Shown: positions 44,600-55,250, numbered from the stretch's first letter. The stretch is DNA of 64,000 nt from Prorocentrum cordatum (GCA_963575745.1 CAUYUJ010018876.1:1-64000); one strand, 5' to 3'. The notes: generated by a model not told the origin, from the letters alone. Numbers and translations are program-made.

Positions 44600-45146
44600 C
44601 GCGCCGTAATTTGCCACCAGCAGGCTCTCGGCCCGCGCGTGCAGGGCCACGCTCCCGCGCAGCCTCCGCGGCCACGGCGGCTGCCCGCCGCGCGGGAGCG
44701 CCGCGAGGCACGGGAGGAGGGCAGCCGCGCGGTCGGGCACGAGCGGGTCGCCGCACAGCGCCGCGACGGCCTGCTCCAGGAGCAGCCGCCGCTCCCGCGC
44801 TTCAGCGAGCTCGGCCGATCTGCGCAATGACGAACGAGCAACACACACCCATACCCATAGGGGGGTCGTTGAGAGGAGGACTGGCTATGGGTATGGGTGC
44901 GGGTTGTCGGACCCTGGGGAACGCTCCCGTTCGAGCGGGGACCCCCATCCGACAACACGCACCCATAGCCCTTTCCGACCCCCCTAGGGGTATGGGTGTG
45001 TGTTGTTGGTTCGTCACGCAATGCTTGGCTGCGCGACGGGCGGCTCCACGGGCCGCGCGCGGGCGCAGCTGCACTCCAGGTGCTGTTCCAGCAGGTGCTG
45101 CGCAAACCGTGAGCGAGGCGGCGGCGGCGGCAGCGTCGCGCGCCAT
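44600..45146 (-). pseudogene. Spliced-leader-tagged coding-like locus, split by a foldback element
   Basis: The first ATG downstream of the double spliced-leader relict on the minus strand is at 45146-45144 and reads MARDAAAAAASLTVCAAPAG. The foldback element at 44828-45016 interrupts the region. Beyond it, a frame reads SAELAEARERRLLLEQAVAA and LVPDRAAALLPCLAALPRGG until about 44600, an Ala/Arg/Leu-rich, very GC-rich segment with good coding character. The frame that joins the two parts is uncertain. No family recognised. Confidence 0.35.
44828..45016. mobile_element. 189-bp foldback element with 5-bp target duplication CGCAA
   Basis: Outer inverted repeats (44828-44870 and 44974-45016) begin TGACGAAC, include CAACACACACCCATACCC and end near a G or C run. 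Inside is a second inverted pair, GGCTATGGGT...GTTGTCGGA facing TCCGACAAC...ACCCATAGCC. CGCAA flanks both ends (44823-44827 and 45017-45021). Non-coding. Confidence 0.92.
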
Positions 45147-45185
45147 CACGGGCCCCACGCGCCGAAAGCGGGCGGAACACTCGGT

Positions 45186-45222
45186 CTTGGGCCAAAATGG
45201 CTTGAACCAAAATGGCTACGGA
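45186..45222 (-). other. Tandem double DinoSL relict
   Basis: On the minus strand from 45222: a 22-nt leader with one difference (GGTTCAAG for GGCTCAAG), followed immediately by a truncated second copy CCATTTTGGCCCAAG. The truncated copy starts exactly after the internal TAG of the leader, the known signature of an older relict used as a new trans-splice acceptor. No GT donor follows. Confidence 0.9.
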
Positions 45223-45297
45223 ACGCCGCTTGCAAGGGAATGGGGAGCTGGAGGAGGAGGGGCAGAGAGGGAGAGGGGGAGGTTGGGCAGGGGGAGG

Positions 45298-46369
45298 ATG
45301 AGCGAGGGTGCCTCCGACGACAAGAGTCCGCCTCAGCACGAGACCAAGACGATAGGCAAAGAGTACCAGGAACGTCTCATAGAAATCATACGGAACGACA
45401 CGGAGGGCATTCACGCTGAGAATGCGGCATTCCGAGCATCCCACCAGCAAGGGGCAACGCGTCAGCGGTCGAACTGGGGACACTTGGGGACAGCAGGCTT
45501 CAAGAGAGGGTACTATGCGGATGCGAGGCTTTGCTTTTTCTCCAAGGAGCTGTACGCGTCCGTTCCCCCATATTCACAGCCACATGACACACGAGATGGA
45601 GCACCATTTCATCAGCCCCCGCCGATGGATGAGACAAAACCATTGACGAGAGAGCGTGTCATAGAGGCCGATGCGTCCGTGGCTCGAATGGAGCAAGTAT
45701 ATCTTTGTCTCCAACTCGGATGCTATTACACGACGTACAGGGTGGTGAACGCAGGCAGGGTCGATGTTGAAGCTGGTGTGATCGTGCGACTGCTGCCTGC
45801 AGCCCAGCACGACATTGCACATTGACCTATGCACGCCGCATCAGCATGCGTATTGCCACTGGGCCAGCGCCTATCGACACAACGCTCCCGCCAAGGTCTT
45901 GGAGCACGAAAAGGTGCTCTTCGAGCTGTGGTGCCGATCTGAGATCGTGGAAGGGGCGGCAGAGCGGAGCGAGGACGCTGACAGCCTGTCGGTATCTTCA
46001 CAGGACTCGGACCTGATTCGGGACGAGCAAGGTCAACCGCCTGCCGAGAGCACGGAGGAGGGGACCCGCGGCTATGCCGCGGGTTCCCCTCCCGTCCCAT
46101 TGCCTTCTGCATTTGCGCCGCCTGCGCAGGCCCAGGAACCTTTTGGGGGCACGACCCCCAAGTCTGGCCAGCCGACCGTCCGAAAGACGCCGAGCCAAGT
46201 GGACCTGGAAGCGTCAAACTGGGGCCAGCAGGCCAGGGGAGCTGAAGGCGAAGGGCGCCGTGGCCGTGCTGGCGGCCGGCGCCTCTGTGCCTCTGGGGAG
46301 CCTGGTCGTCGTCGGGCCCAGCTTCAGCAGCCCTTCCAGGTTCTGCTTCACCAAGTCAGGCTCCACTGA
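45298..46369 (+). pseudogene. Unidentified protein-coding locus with one frame slip
   Basis: From ATG at 45298 a 175-residue frame reads TKTIGKEYQERLIEIIRNDT, NAAFRASHQQGATRQRSNWG, RLCFFSKELYASVPPYSQPH and RVIEADASVARMEQVYLCLQ, and stops at 45825. An overlapping frame starting at 45815 continues with similar character (HQHAYCHWASAYRHNAPAKV, LEHEKVLFELWCRSEIVEGA, then an acidic Ser/Glu-rich stretch) to about 46250. The natural reading is one protein of about 300 residues with a single shift at about 45815 (mutation, assembly error or splice). Its composition is unlike the repeat-driven frames nearby. I recognise no family; a gag-like or host protein are both possible. Confidence 0.4.
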
Positions 46370-49142
46370 GGCGCTGGACCGCATGTCGTTCCACCTCTGG
46401 AAATGCCCGTGGAGCACAGCCTGATCGGCTTCCTCACCGACGTGCTGGAGCAGCGCGCTGGTGCACTGAGTCAGCTGGTCGATCACGTCGGCGATCTCGA
46501 TGCCGAAACCCGCGCCCACTCTGCAGGGCTCCTTCGTCACTGGCTCCCCGCTTCCTCTCGGCGACGTACAACGCTAGCATCGCGTCGCCAGCGCCTTCTC
46601 CCGCCGGACTGCCCTGAGACGTAAGTCGGTCTGTGGAGGGCGACCTTGAGCTGCGACTGCTGGCTGGTGATCCACTCGCTTTGGCCCTCCCCGCCAGCGG
46701 CTTGGGTGAACCGCTCCGGTCGAGACGCCGCCAGTGCGTCTTCAGCTTGCAGTCGGTCGCTGCCTCCTCCTGGTCGAGCTCAGGATTGGAAGCCGCCCCA
46801 CCATCGGGGTGCCACGGAACCATGGCGCTGAGCCCCTCCTTCAGCCGCTGCAATTTGGCTGAAGGGTAGCGGCGCGGCGCGGCCTCTCACTGGAAGCCCG
46901 TTTCACGGCGGCAGCTTCTGCCAAGTCCTCTCTGGGATGGGTGTAGCTGGGACGTTGGCCCCAACCTCGGCCAGCCCCAAGGAGGGGTGCTGCAAGAGCT
47001 CCTCCTCGAGGAACCCAGCCGGCGGGCGTCCTGAGGGTCCCGGGGGGTGGGGGGGCTCGGCGATGCCCTCCGGCCTGACCCAGAAGTGGACGTCTCTTCA
47101 TCTCGCCCGGCCCCCCGACTACGATGGGGAAGGCGCCGTGCGCGTGGTCGGCTATGGGGCGGCGGTGGTATCTGGCCCGGCGCGCCGACAACGACGCAGC
47201 ATCCGCTTGGTGCCCTCAGGCCAATGTACGTGTGCTCTCAGGAGGTACAGTGCTCCTCCTCGCTCGCCGGGGCCCCCTCGTCCTCCTCGCTCGCTGGGGC
47301 CCCCTCTTGCAGGGGGGGGCTGGCTGCGACGCCCGTGCTGGCGTGCGGCTCTCCGCGGCCGGGCGGGCGGGGCCGAGGGGGGTGCTGCTCCCTGCTGCGC
47401 CTCCCCCAGCTCGACCACAGGAGCTGGCGTCCTGCTGCGGGGCCTCGGGCTTTTCCGCGTGCGACGTCGGAGTCCTGCGAGGAGGCCCGTAGGTTCGCCC
47501 TCCCGATGGGCGCGTACAGCTTCAACTCCCATGTGCGCGAGACAGAGAGGTACGCCGGAGATCGTGTTCGCGGCTTGCCTGTAGCACGTCACGTGCGAGC
47601 ACCTGTCGTGGTGCCTCGTGGTCACGTACAGCTGCCCGCGATGCGAACAGAGAGGCACAGTTGCGTTGGTTCCCTCGCTCGGCGCTGGCAGGTCGGAAGT
47701 CCGGCCATCCTCCACGAGGAGTGTCACAGGTGCACCCACTTGGGCTGGTCCAAAAGCGTCTTCCGAAGGGAGCGGCTGCTGGACCCAAGGACCGCGGTGT
47801 AGGCCACCCAGAGGCCTGTCCTGTTGATGCGCTCCGGGTCCTGGAGGTCTAGCTTCAACCGGGCGACCTGCTCGTCCTTGCGGATCAGCAAATCGTTCAC
47901 GCTCCTCCTGGACCCCCTTCCCCTCCTTGATGTACTTCCGCAGGTACTGCGTCGTGGTGTCCTGCCCGGTGCTCGGGCCTTTCCAGTGGACGGTCACCGA
48001 AGGGGGTGCGGCTGGCGGCAAGAGCCTGTCCAGCTCTGTTTTGCCTGCCCTTCGGCGTCTGGGGCAGCGCCACGTGAGGCTGAGGACGATGATGCCAAGC
48101 CCCCAGGCTGCCCAGCTGCAGGGCGCGAAGAGGGCCCGCAGGCTGTGCGCGACGAGGGCCACGACGCCCGTCATCAGCAGGAGGACCCCTCCCCAAGCGA
48201 CGGCGGGCCACGCAGCGCCGAAGAGCGAGACCCCGAGCTGGTCGAGGCCGTTGGGGACCCACCCGCCGTCGGTCCTGAACCTGCTCTTCTCCTCATGGGT
48301 GCAAAAGACCTGGTGCAAGTTTCCTAGGGACTTGAAGGCACTCCCCCCCGCGCCCTCGATACTCCAAGAGGCGGTGTTCCCAAGTGTCTTCCAGATCAGC
48401 GTCCCAAAGCCCCAACCCTCGAGCAACAAAAACGTTTGGGTCGTCAGGATCTCTGTGGGCTCCCGCTTCCCCTCCCCACGCCGGTGGCTCGCCCGGCGGC
48501 ACCTGATGCACGCCTGATGGAGCCCCACCAGGGCTCTCTGGGGGAGAGGCCACGCCAGGGGCCCTCACTCCGCCTTCCTCACCTGCCCCGTCCTGGTCCT
48601 CGTAGTGCCAGGTGTAGTACACCTGGTGCAGTGAGAGGGCCTCCGCGGACATGTCCTCCTCCTCTTCGGGCGGGTCTGCGGCCGCGCGGCGCCCAGGCCA
48701 GCGGGTGGTGGACCAGCTCCACGCCGATCCACGGGTGATGGGCACGGCGGCGCCCGCCGTGATGCCCAGCACGTCGGCGCCGCGGCGGCCGCTGCAGAGC
48801 CCAGGGAGCGTCGGCAGCAGGCAGGCCACGGCCGGCGCCTGGCGGCTCGCGTACAGCCGGCGCCACCGGGCGCCAGGCCACCGCCGCTCCGCCTCGCGGG
48901 CGCCTCCGCGGGCCGCGCGGCGCCACCGCCACCGCGCCGCTTCGGGGTCCCCGGGGGGGCCCGGGAGCCCGGCCTCGGGCCACCCGAGGCCGACCCCCAG
49001 CGGGGCCCCGGAAGGCTCGAGCCCCCGACGGGGGAGGGGAGGAGGGGGGCGAGAGACGGGCCAGCACCAGCAGGAGCAAGGAGACGGAAGCCCTCACCGA
49101 TCTGGGGCATCTGGGGGTGTGGTGAGCCACGCGCTTGCGCAA
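46214..49142 (-). pseudogene. Unidentified long locus: signal-like start, transmembrane segment, Cys/His motif
   Basis: Minus-strand coding character runs for about 2.9 kb in changing frames. Near 49100 a hydrophobic SVSLLLLVLARLSPP could be a signal or anchor. MSAEALSLHQVYYTWHYEDQ follows at about 48650. A frame from 48528 contains TQTFLLLEGWGFGTLIWKTL and a strong membrane segment (VAWGGVLLLMTGVVALVAH...WGLGIIVLSLTW, about 48090-48220). RKDEQVARLKLDLQDPERIN appears in a second frame near 47860. Then a Cys/His cluster (CSHRGQLYVTTRHHDRCSHV...CLAHM, about 47540-47660) could bind zinc. The 3' part reads GFGIEIADVIDQLTQCTSAL and ALLQHVGEEADQAVLHGHF, with a stop at 46214. Frame changes at about 47900, 47780 and 46520 could be introns or mutations. 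Confidence 0.4.
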
Positions 49143-49655
49143 ACATCCTACATGTGTTGTAGCGCCTTTGGACCATGCCGGACGCTCTCGGGCTTTCCTG
49201 CAGGCCCTGTGGAGCGCTCCCGGAGCGCTCTTTTGGGGTCGTGACGGCCGCGCTCAGACTGGAAACCATCTCTGACTCGAGTCGGGGGCGCCAAGTCCAG
49301 GGTGCTTTCCATCCGGGGACCTCCAGGGGCCGCGCCGCGCCCACGATCTTGGCAATGTGCGCACACCCGGAGCCTCTTGCCGGAGACTTTAGCACGCCTT
49401 TGGGCCCGTTGGGCTGGCGAATTGTGTTTACCTCTTGTCGCTGGCCCCCCAGTCACCAGACTGGGCTGCAGAAGCCTCGGGAGCCTTCCAGAGGGCGCCC
49501 TCCACGGGGCTCCGCGGAAACCCCACCGAAGACCTCCGGAGGCTCGCACGGCCTGCTCCCAGACCTCCGTTGTCCAGGACACGAGACACGATGGCAGCAG
49601 TTTCTCTTGAATTTGGGCCTCTTGGGGCGGCTGTAGTCTCCGTCTTCTTTGGCTG
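49143..49655. other. GC-rich unique sequence, no gene seen
   Basis: Short frames only; no recognisable domain. Confidence 0.35.
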
Positions 49656-49659
49656 TCGT

Positions 49660-49813
49660 CTGTCGTAGTTCGTCGTCGTCGTGTCCGTGGTTCGGTGTTT
49701 GTTGTCTTCAACGTCGTCATCATCGTCGTCGTCGTTGTCGTCGTCGTCGTCGTCGTTGTCGTCGTCGTCGTCGTCGTCGTCTTCCATCGTCCGTCGTGCG
49801 TCGTGCGTCGTCT

Positions 49814-49852
<39 letters not shown>

Positions 49853-49858
49853 GCTCCT

Positions 49859-49898
<40 letters not shown>

Positions 49899-49945
49899 GG
49901 TCGTTGCTGTCATCGTTGTCGTCGTTGTCGTCGTCGTTGTCCCTC

Positions 49946-49984
<39 letters not shown>

Positions 49985-49990
49985 CCCGTC
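49660..49990. repeat. (CGT)n array
   Basis: CGT/TCG triplets with GTT, TCC and GCG interruptions over about 330 bp. Confidence 0.95.
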
Positions 49991-50852
49991 CCCGTCCCCA
50001 TCCCGATAATCCTCTTCATCCTCCCCATCCTGTCACGTAGGTGGCCCGACTTTTAGCAGTCTTACTTGCCAGCGCGCGTGTACTTGCAGTGCTGGTAAAT
50101 CGTGCCCTGGGAAACAAGCGCAGTGCCGAGTTCGATACGACTCGATCCCTGCTCTCATCCTCATCGCTCTCGTTGTCCTCATCCACGAGGCGTATGTGGA
50201 GAACCGGTTGCGGCCCTACTTTGCGGACGTCACGAAGGAGGGCCCCGCCCATCCCGTCCTAGGAGTCCGAAGGAGAGGAGGCCTTTCGTCCTCCTTCTCC
50301 TCCTCCTCCTCCTCCTCCTCCTCCTTCTCCTCCTCCTCATCCATCTTCTTCTCTTCTTCTTCCTTCTCCTCCTCTGTTTTGGAGCTTCGGGTCCTCCTCC
50401 CCCCTCAGCCTTCGGGCTCGCCTACATCGTCACGGCTGGACGCGACTCGAGCAACGGGTCAGGATGGCGCTTGGGATGAGTCCAGAGGAGGGAGCAGGAG
50501 GAGGGGGAGATGGATCGCCGAGGACGACGACGATGAGTGAGGAGGCGGAGGGGAAGAAGGGAGGAGGGAGGGGGACGAGAAGGAGATGGGCCCGGTCAGC
50601 ATCGGTGCAGGTGCATATTGTACAGTTAGTGTCATCGTACCTCTTTCGTTGGTCACCTGCAGGGACGCGCTTTGCGGCCTCGGCTGAGTGCTTGTTCTGC
50701 TCCAGGGGGCGACATGATAGCGCGAAGTCGACCGTGGCTTGCGCAGCGCGAAGCGCGAAGTTTGGCGACCTGTGGCTAAACGTCCCCCTCCCTCCGTCCC
50801 TGCCTCCCTCCCCCGAACGTCTCGTAGAACTGATCCCAAGGTCTCCAGAGGT
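49991..50852. other. Unique sequence with a CCT tract
   Basis: (CCT)n with CTT interruptions at about 50285-50375; the rest has no recognisable gene. Confidence 0.5.
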
Positions 50853-50860
50853 CCCTGGGT

Positions 50861-51051
50861 TTAAGTCGGGCCTGTCCCCCTACAGGGGGACTTTCGACGA
50901 AAAATAAAAGATACCCCCAAAACAATGAAAAATTGTTCAAAAATAGTCGGGGGAGTATTTTTTGAGTATTTTTGACCTCTTTTGGAATATTTTTGGGGTA
51001 CTTTTAATTTTTCGTCGAAAATCCCCCTGTAGGGGGACGCGCCCGACATAA
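50861..51051. mobile_element. 191-bp foldback element with 8-bp target duplication CCCTGGGT
   Basis: Inverted arms of about 61 bp (50861-50922 and 50991-51051) start TTA(A/T)GTCGGGC, include GTCCCCCTACAGGGGGA, TTTCGACGAAAAAT and AC(C)CCCAAAA. The interior is AT-rich. CCCTGGGT occurs directly outside both ends (50853-50860 and 51052-51059). An 8-bp duplication is typical of hAT-like transposases, but terminal bases alone do not prove that. Confidence 0.9.
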
Positions 51052-51149
51052 CCCTGGGTCGGGAGACCTCCAGGCCTCCCGAGGCCCTTCAGAAGAGAGA
51101 GAGCGTGATCCACCGCCGCTTTACTGTGGAAAATTGCCCCCCTCTTCCT

Positions 51150-52205
51150 CCGGAACCCAGGGGTTCCCCCCCCCCCCTGCTGGAACCCCTCCCCCCCCCC
51201 CCCTCCCCTCCCCCAGCAACCCCCCCCCTCCCCTCAACCCTCCCCCCCTGCCCCCCTCCCCCTCGAAAACCAGGGGGGTCACTACCGGTTCGAACCCCCC
51301 CCCCCCCTCGAAAACCGGAGGGGGGTCACTACCGGTTCGAACCCCTCCCCACCCCCCACTCACCGCCAGCAAACGACTCCCGGTCCCTACCACCGTCCGC
51401 ATCACATCCCCCACTGTTGTTCCCAGCACCACTGTCCTCACCACCACTGTCCCCGCTGGTTCCACCACCGTCCCTACTGTCCCCACCAGTGCCCCCACCA
51501 CTGTCGCACTGTCCCCACTGTCCCCACCACTGTTCCCACCACGGTTCCACTCTCCCCACTTTCTCCACGGCCCCAACCACTGCCCGACTATCCCCACTGT
51601 CCCCACTGTCCCACTGACTCCTCCGCTGTCCCACTGAGCTGTCCCACTGTTCCCACCACTGTCCCCACTGTCCCCACCACTGTCCCCACTGTACCTCTGT
51701 CCCATTGTCCCACCGCCGTCCTCGCCACCGCCTTCACCACTGTCCCCACCACCACTGTACCCTCCACTGTCCCACTGTTTCCACCTCATTCCCACTGTCC
51801 CCACACCACTGTCCCCACCACCACCGTCCCCACCACTGTCCACTGTCCCCACTGTTCCCACCATTGTCCTCACCACTGTCCCCACCACTACCGTCCCCAC
51901 CACTGTCCCACTGTCCCCACCACTGTCCCGCTGTCCCCTCACCACTGTCCCCACCACCACCGTCCCCACCACTGTCCGCACCCCCCCTCGGTTTTCGAGG
52001 GGGGGGGGGGGGGGTTCGAACCGGTAGTGACCCCCCCGGTTTTCGAGTTCGAGGGGGGGGGGTTCGAACCGGTAGTGACCCCCCCCCTTTTCATGATGAA
52101 CTGGGGGGGGGGAGGGGTTCGAACCGGTAGTGACCCCCCCCGGTTTTCCGGAGGGGGGGGGGGGGAGGGGTTCGAACGGGTAGTGACCCCCTCGGTTTTC
52201 CGCCA
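51150..52205. repeat. Minisatellite block: CCACTGTCCC core with inverted flanking units
   Basis: The core (about 51380-51985) is a degenerate CCCCAC(C)ACTGT repeat. On the left, two units read GTCACTACCGGTTCGAACCC; on the right, four units carry the reverse complement GGGTTCGAACCGGTAGTGAC. Each is joined to G or C runs and GGTTTTC(G)G(A/G)GG. So the two flanks are inverted relative to each other around the core. Confidence 0.85.
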
Positions 52206-53200
52206 GCAGCGGTAGAACACGCTCTTTCCCAGAAGACGAGGCCTCCGCGGAGGTCCCCGGAGGTCCCCCTGGAGGCGCCCAGGGGTTCTGAAGAAGGCCC
52301 CGCGAGGCCCAAAGACCATCGATCCTCGGATTTCGAGATCGATCCTCGAATTTCGATCCCAAATCGTTCCTCGAGGACCCAGGGGTTCTGCAACGATCCT
52401 CGAATTTCGATCCCAGGCCCAAAATCCACCCACCTTCGGCCCTGGAGCCCATCCGTTTCCCGAGCCGCGCCTGGCCGCGGCGGCGATGACCTCCGCGATC
52501 GCCCGCGGGCCCCCGAAGACCGGCGCCGTCCTCGCCGTCTCGGGCTCTTTCGAGGGCCCCCCGCCCCTCCTGCCGCAGCTCTCCGAGCCGGGCCCTGGGC
52601 CGCGCGGAGGCTTTCCTCCTTGAAGGCGCTCCCCTCCTTGCAAGCTGGCGCTGCGCCCCAGCTCGGCCCCCCTCCGTGACAAGGGCGCCCCCCTCCGTGA
52701 CAAGGGCGCTCCCCTTCTGGAAGATGCCCCCCCTCCTTGAGCCTTGCAGGCCCAGGGGCGGGGAGGCTGGGCGCGCGCGGGTCATGGGGTTCTCCGGAGG
52801 CTCAGGGGACCAAAACCTCGAGCTTCGATTCTCGCCTCTGCTGCCGCAGGTGGTCTCCTCGAAGCCCTCGAGGCCCTCGATCCTTGGCCCAGGAGGCCCT
52901 GGAGACCCTCGATCCTTCGCCCTCGAGGCCCTCGACCCTCGCCTCCGTGCCGCAGGTGATCTCCGAGCTGCCCCTGGAGATCCTGCAGGTGGGGGGCCGG
53001 CAACCTGTCCACCCCGCCGAGCCTTGCCGGGCTGGTCCTGGGCGCAGGGTCGGTGGGTGTACGTATGCATGTATCCGCATGCGCGCGCGTGTATACATAT
53101 AACGGCGCACCGGGTCCGGGGGCCTGGGGCCGGGACCCCGACCACAAATGTGAGCCCCGGGGGGCCCGGAGGCTCGTCGGGGCTTGCCGGAGGCCTCCCC
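52206..53200. other. GC-rich sequence with small tandem duplications
   Basis: GATCCTCGAATTTCGATCCC occurs near 52342 and 52396, with a variant at 52320. CCCTCCGTGACAAGGGCGC is duplicated near 52668-52710. GAGGCCCTCGA words recur near 52860-52940. A minus frame near 52460-52560 reads TAPVFGGPRAIAEVIAAAAR but no family is recognised. Confidence 0.4.
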
Positions 53201-53209
53201 AGTCAGGCA

Positions 53210-53720
53210 AGACGGCCCAAGAAGCGCCCAAGACGACCCAAGAAACTTCCAAGAGGCCTCCAAGAGGGCTCCAAGATGCTGCAGATGGCCTCCAGACGTC
53301 CAAGGACGCCCCCAAGACGCCCCAAGAAGCCTCCAACATGCGTCCCAAGAGGGCCCCTAGACGCAAACATTGGCCCATTCCCTTCGTAAAACGTACATTT
53401 TTCACAAAGTTGCTTTTTGGGCTTTCCGACGTTACAGGACGGCCCACGAGGCGCCCAAGACCGCCCCAAGACGGCCCAAGAAGCTTCCAAGAGGGCCCAA
53501 GGACAGCCCAAGAGGGCCCCAAGACGGCCCAAGAGGCGCCCAAGATGGCCCAAGAGGGCCCCAAGACGGACCCAAGAGGGGGCCCAGAGGGGGACCACGA
53601 ACCGCAAGCTCGAGCCTTCCGCCCCAAGAGGCCGCCAGGAGGCCCCAAGGAGGCCCCTCAAGAGGCCCCAGGAGACCCCCAAGAGGCCCAAAGGAGGCCC
53701 CGAGAAGCCCCAAATCGGCC
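53210..53720. repeat. CCAAGAGG/GCCCAAGACGG dispersed degenerate repeat, copy 1
   Basis: Repeated words GCCCAAGA(G/C)GG, CCCCAAGACGGCCCAAGAAG and CTTCCAAGAGG. Its 53445-53640 part aligns by eye with 61163-61390, including GAAGCTTCCAAGA and CGAGCC(T/C)TCCGCCC. Confidence 0.7.
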
Positions 53721-53813
53721 CCCAAAATGCTTCGAACCTGCTTCCAGGAGGCCCCCGACAGGTTCAGAGGCTCCCGAGAAGCTACGTCAAACTCCCAGCG
53801 AGAATGATCCTAG

Positions 53814-53853
53814 CTAGAACCTAAGCGCGCGCGAAGCGCGCGCGTGGTTCTAG
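53814..53853. repeat. 40-bp GC-rich palindrome beside a TGTG/TATA stretch
   Basis: CTAGAACC-TAA-GCGCGCGCGAAGCGCGCGCG-T-GGTTCTAG. The outer 8-bp arms and inner 8-bp GC arms are both perfect inverted repeats. The inner part and right arm recur at 62245-62274. Confidence 0.9.
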
Positions 53854-55250
53854 TGTGTGTATATATCTATATACGGCCGAGCATCTGGTCAAGAAACCTC
53901 CTCCTGGAAAGCTGGGCCAGCGTTTCTCATAACCGACCAGTCAGAACGCTCGTCCAGCTTCTTGGGCACGTTCGCCCCTCCAGCGTTCACAACAGAAGGT
54001 TGCCCAGGCTTGCGTCAAGGAGCTCCCTGGAAACTGGCCCAGATCTTTTCATTGATCATGTTTTTGATCAAGCGTTCGGCTGTATACACACATGCACATA
54101 CGCATGAGGTGTGTCGCCGCGCCGTTTGTTCCGACGCGCGGCCTTCCGTCTTGGGGAGGGCGCCTCGGCCAACAGGGCAAGCGCCGTCCCAGTTGCAGTG
54201 CTTGCCGTCGGGTTTGCCGCGGGACTGGCTGCGTCTCCTTGGGGCGCGGGGCGTCGGGTTTGCCGTGGGCTTGCTGTGGTGTCGGCGTCGTCTACTTGGG
54301 CGCGTGGAGGGCAAACGGTGCGGCGACATACGTACACATCATGTGCCTCCCTGGCCAAGCCACGGGGGCTCGTACACCGATCCTGGGCCCCTGATGGGCT
54401 CGGCCAGGACGGCGAAGGGGATCAGCGGGCGTCCCCCGAGCAGGCCTCGGCGGGCTTCAGGAACTTCGTCACCGCGGGGATGCGGCTTCTCGCGGAGCAG
54501 GGGCCCCTGGAGTCGGAGCAGAGGCTCCTCCGCCATCCGTGGCATCCGTCGTGTCGAGTGCCGTCGTCGTTGCCGGGTCAGGAAGGGCAGGAGGACTCGA
54601 GAGACACTGTCGGGAAGTGGGTGGCTGAGTGTGGGGCACGCCCGTCGCCCTGGGTGCTCAGCGGGCATTACAATACGGTCAGGAGCTTCTGCTTAGCGTG
54701 TGCCGCCGCCGGTTCTGGCCCACCAGGCTTCGGCGCGACACGCAATCCACGTTCCAGTTCCCAGGCGTCAGCGCCCCGAGCCTTATGACGCCTCCGTCCC
54801 GGGGAGAGGGGCGGCACACTATCCGCTTGCAAGGCATGACGTGTCGCCGGGGCCGCCGCGGCGACATGCTAAGCGAAAGTTCCTGACCGCAGACCGTGGC
54901 CTCTGCTGTCGCCTCCCCCAGATCCCTAACACGTCGAACGGCCTGCACCAGAGATCCTTCGCACTCTTCGGCGACCAGGGGGTAGTCGCTTCCGGTTGTC
55001 GCGGCTGTCAGAAGCGGCCCCGGAATCGGTGGCGCGCCCAGGGGGGAACGTGAGAGCGAGGGCGGGCCTTCGCATAATGCTCGGAAGGCCTCGGGTCTTC
55101 CGAGAAGTTTGCGAAGCCTGCTCCCCGAAGACGCAGACAGCTTCTTGGAAGGCCAGAGGGCTTCTGAGAATCCCGCGCCGCCTTCTTCGGGCGGGTGGTA
55201 ATGGGGGGTGACCTACATGCGGGGTGAAGCAAGGGGTCCCAAAGGGGCAT
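53854..55250 (+). other. Unique sequence with a possible coding fragment
   Basis: From about 54391 to 54788 one plus frame has reasonable coding character (GFRNFVTAGMRLLAEQGPLE, SEQRLLRHPWHPSCRV, VAECGARPSPWVLSGHYNTV), but no domain or start is recognised. The remainder shows nothing identifiable. Confidence 0.25.

Noticed and set aside
49600-49665. Spliced-leader-like words upstream of the 46.2-49.1 kb minus-strand locus
   Set aside because: CTTGAA and GGCTGTAG occur, but the central CCAAAATGG is absent.
51270-52200. tRNA or SINE B box (GGTTCGAACC)
   Set aside because: The word is part of a minisatellite unit. No A box or cloverleaf could be drawn around it.
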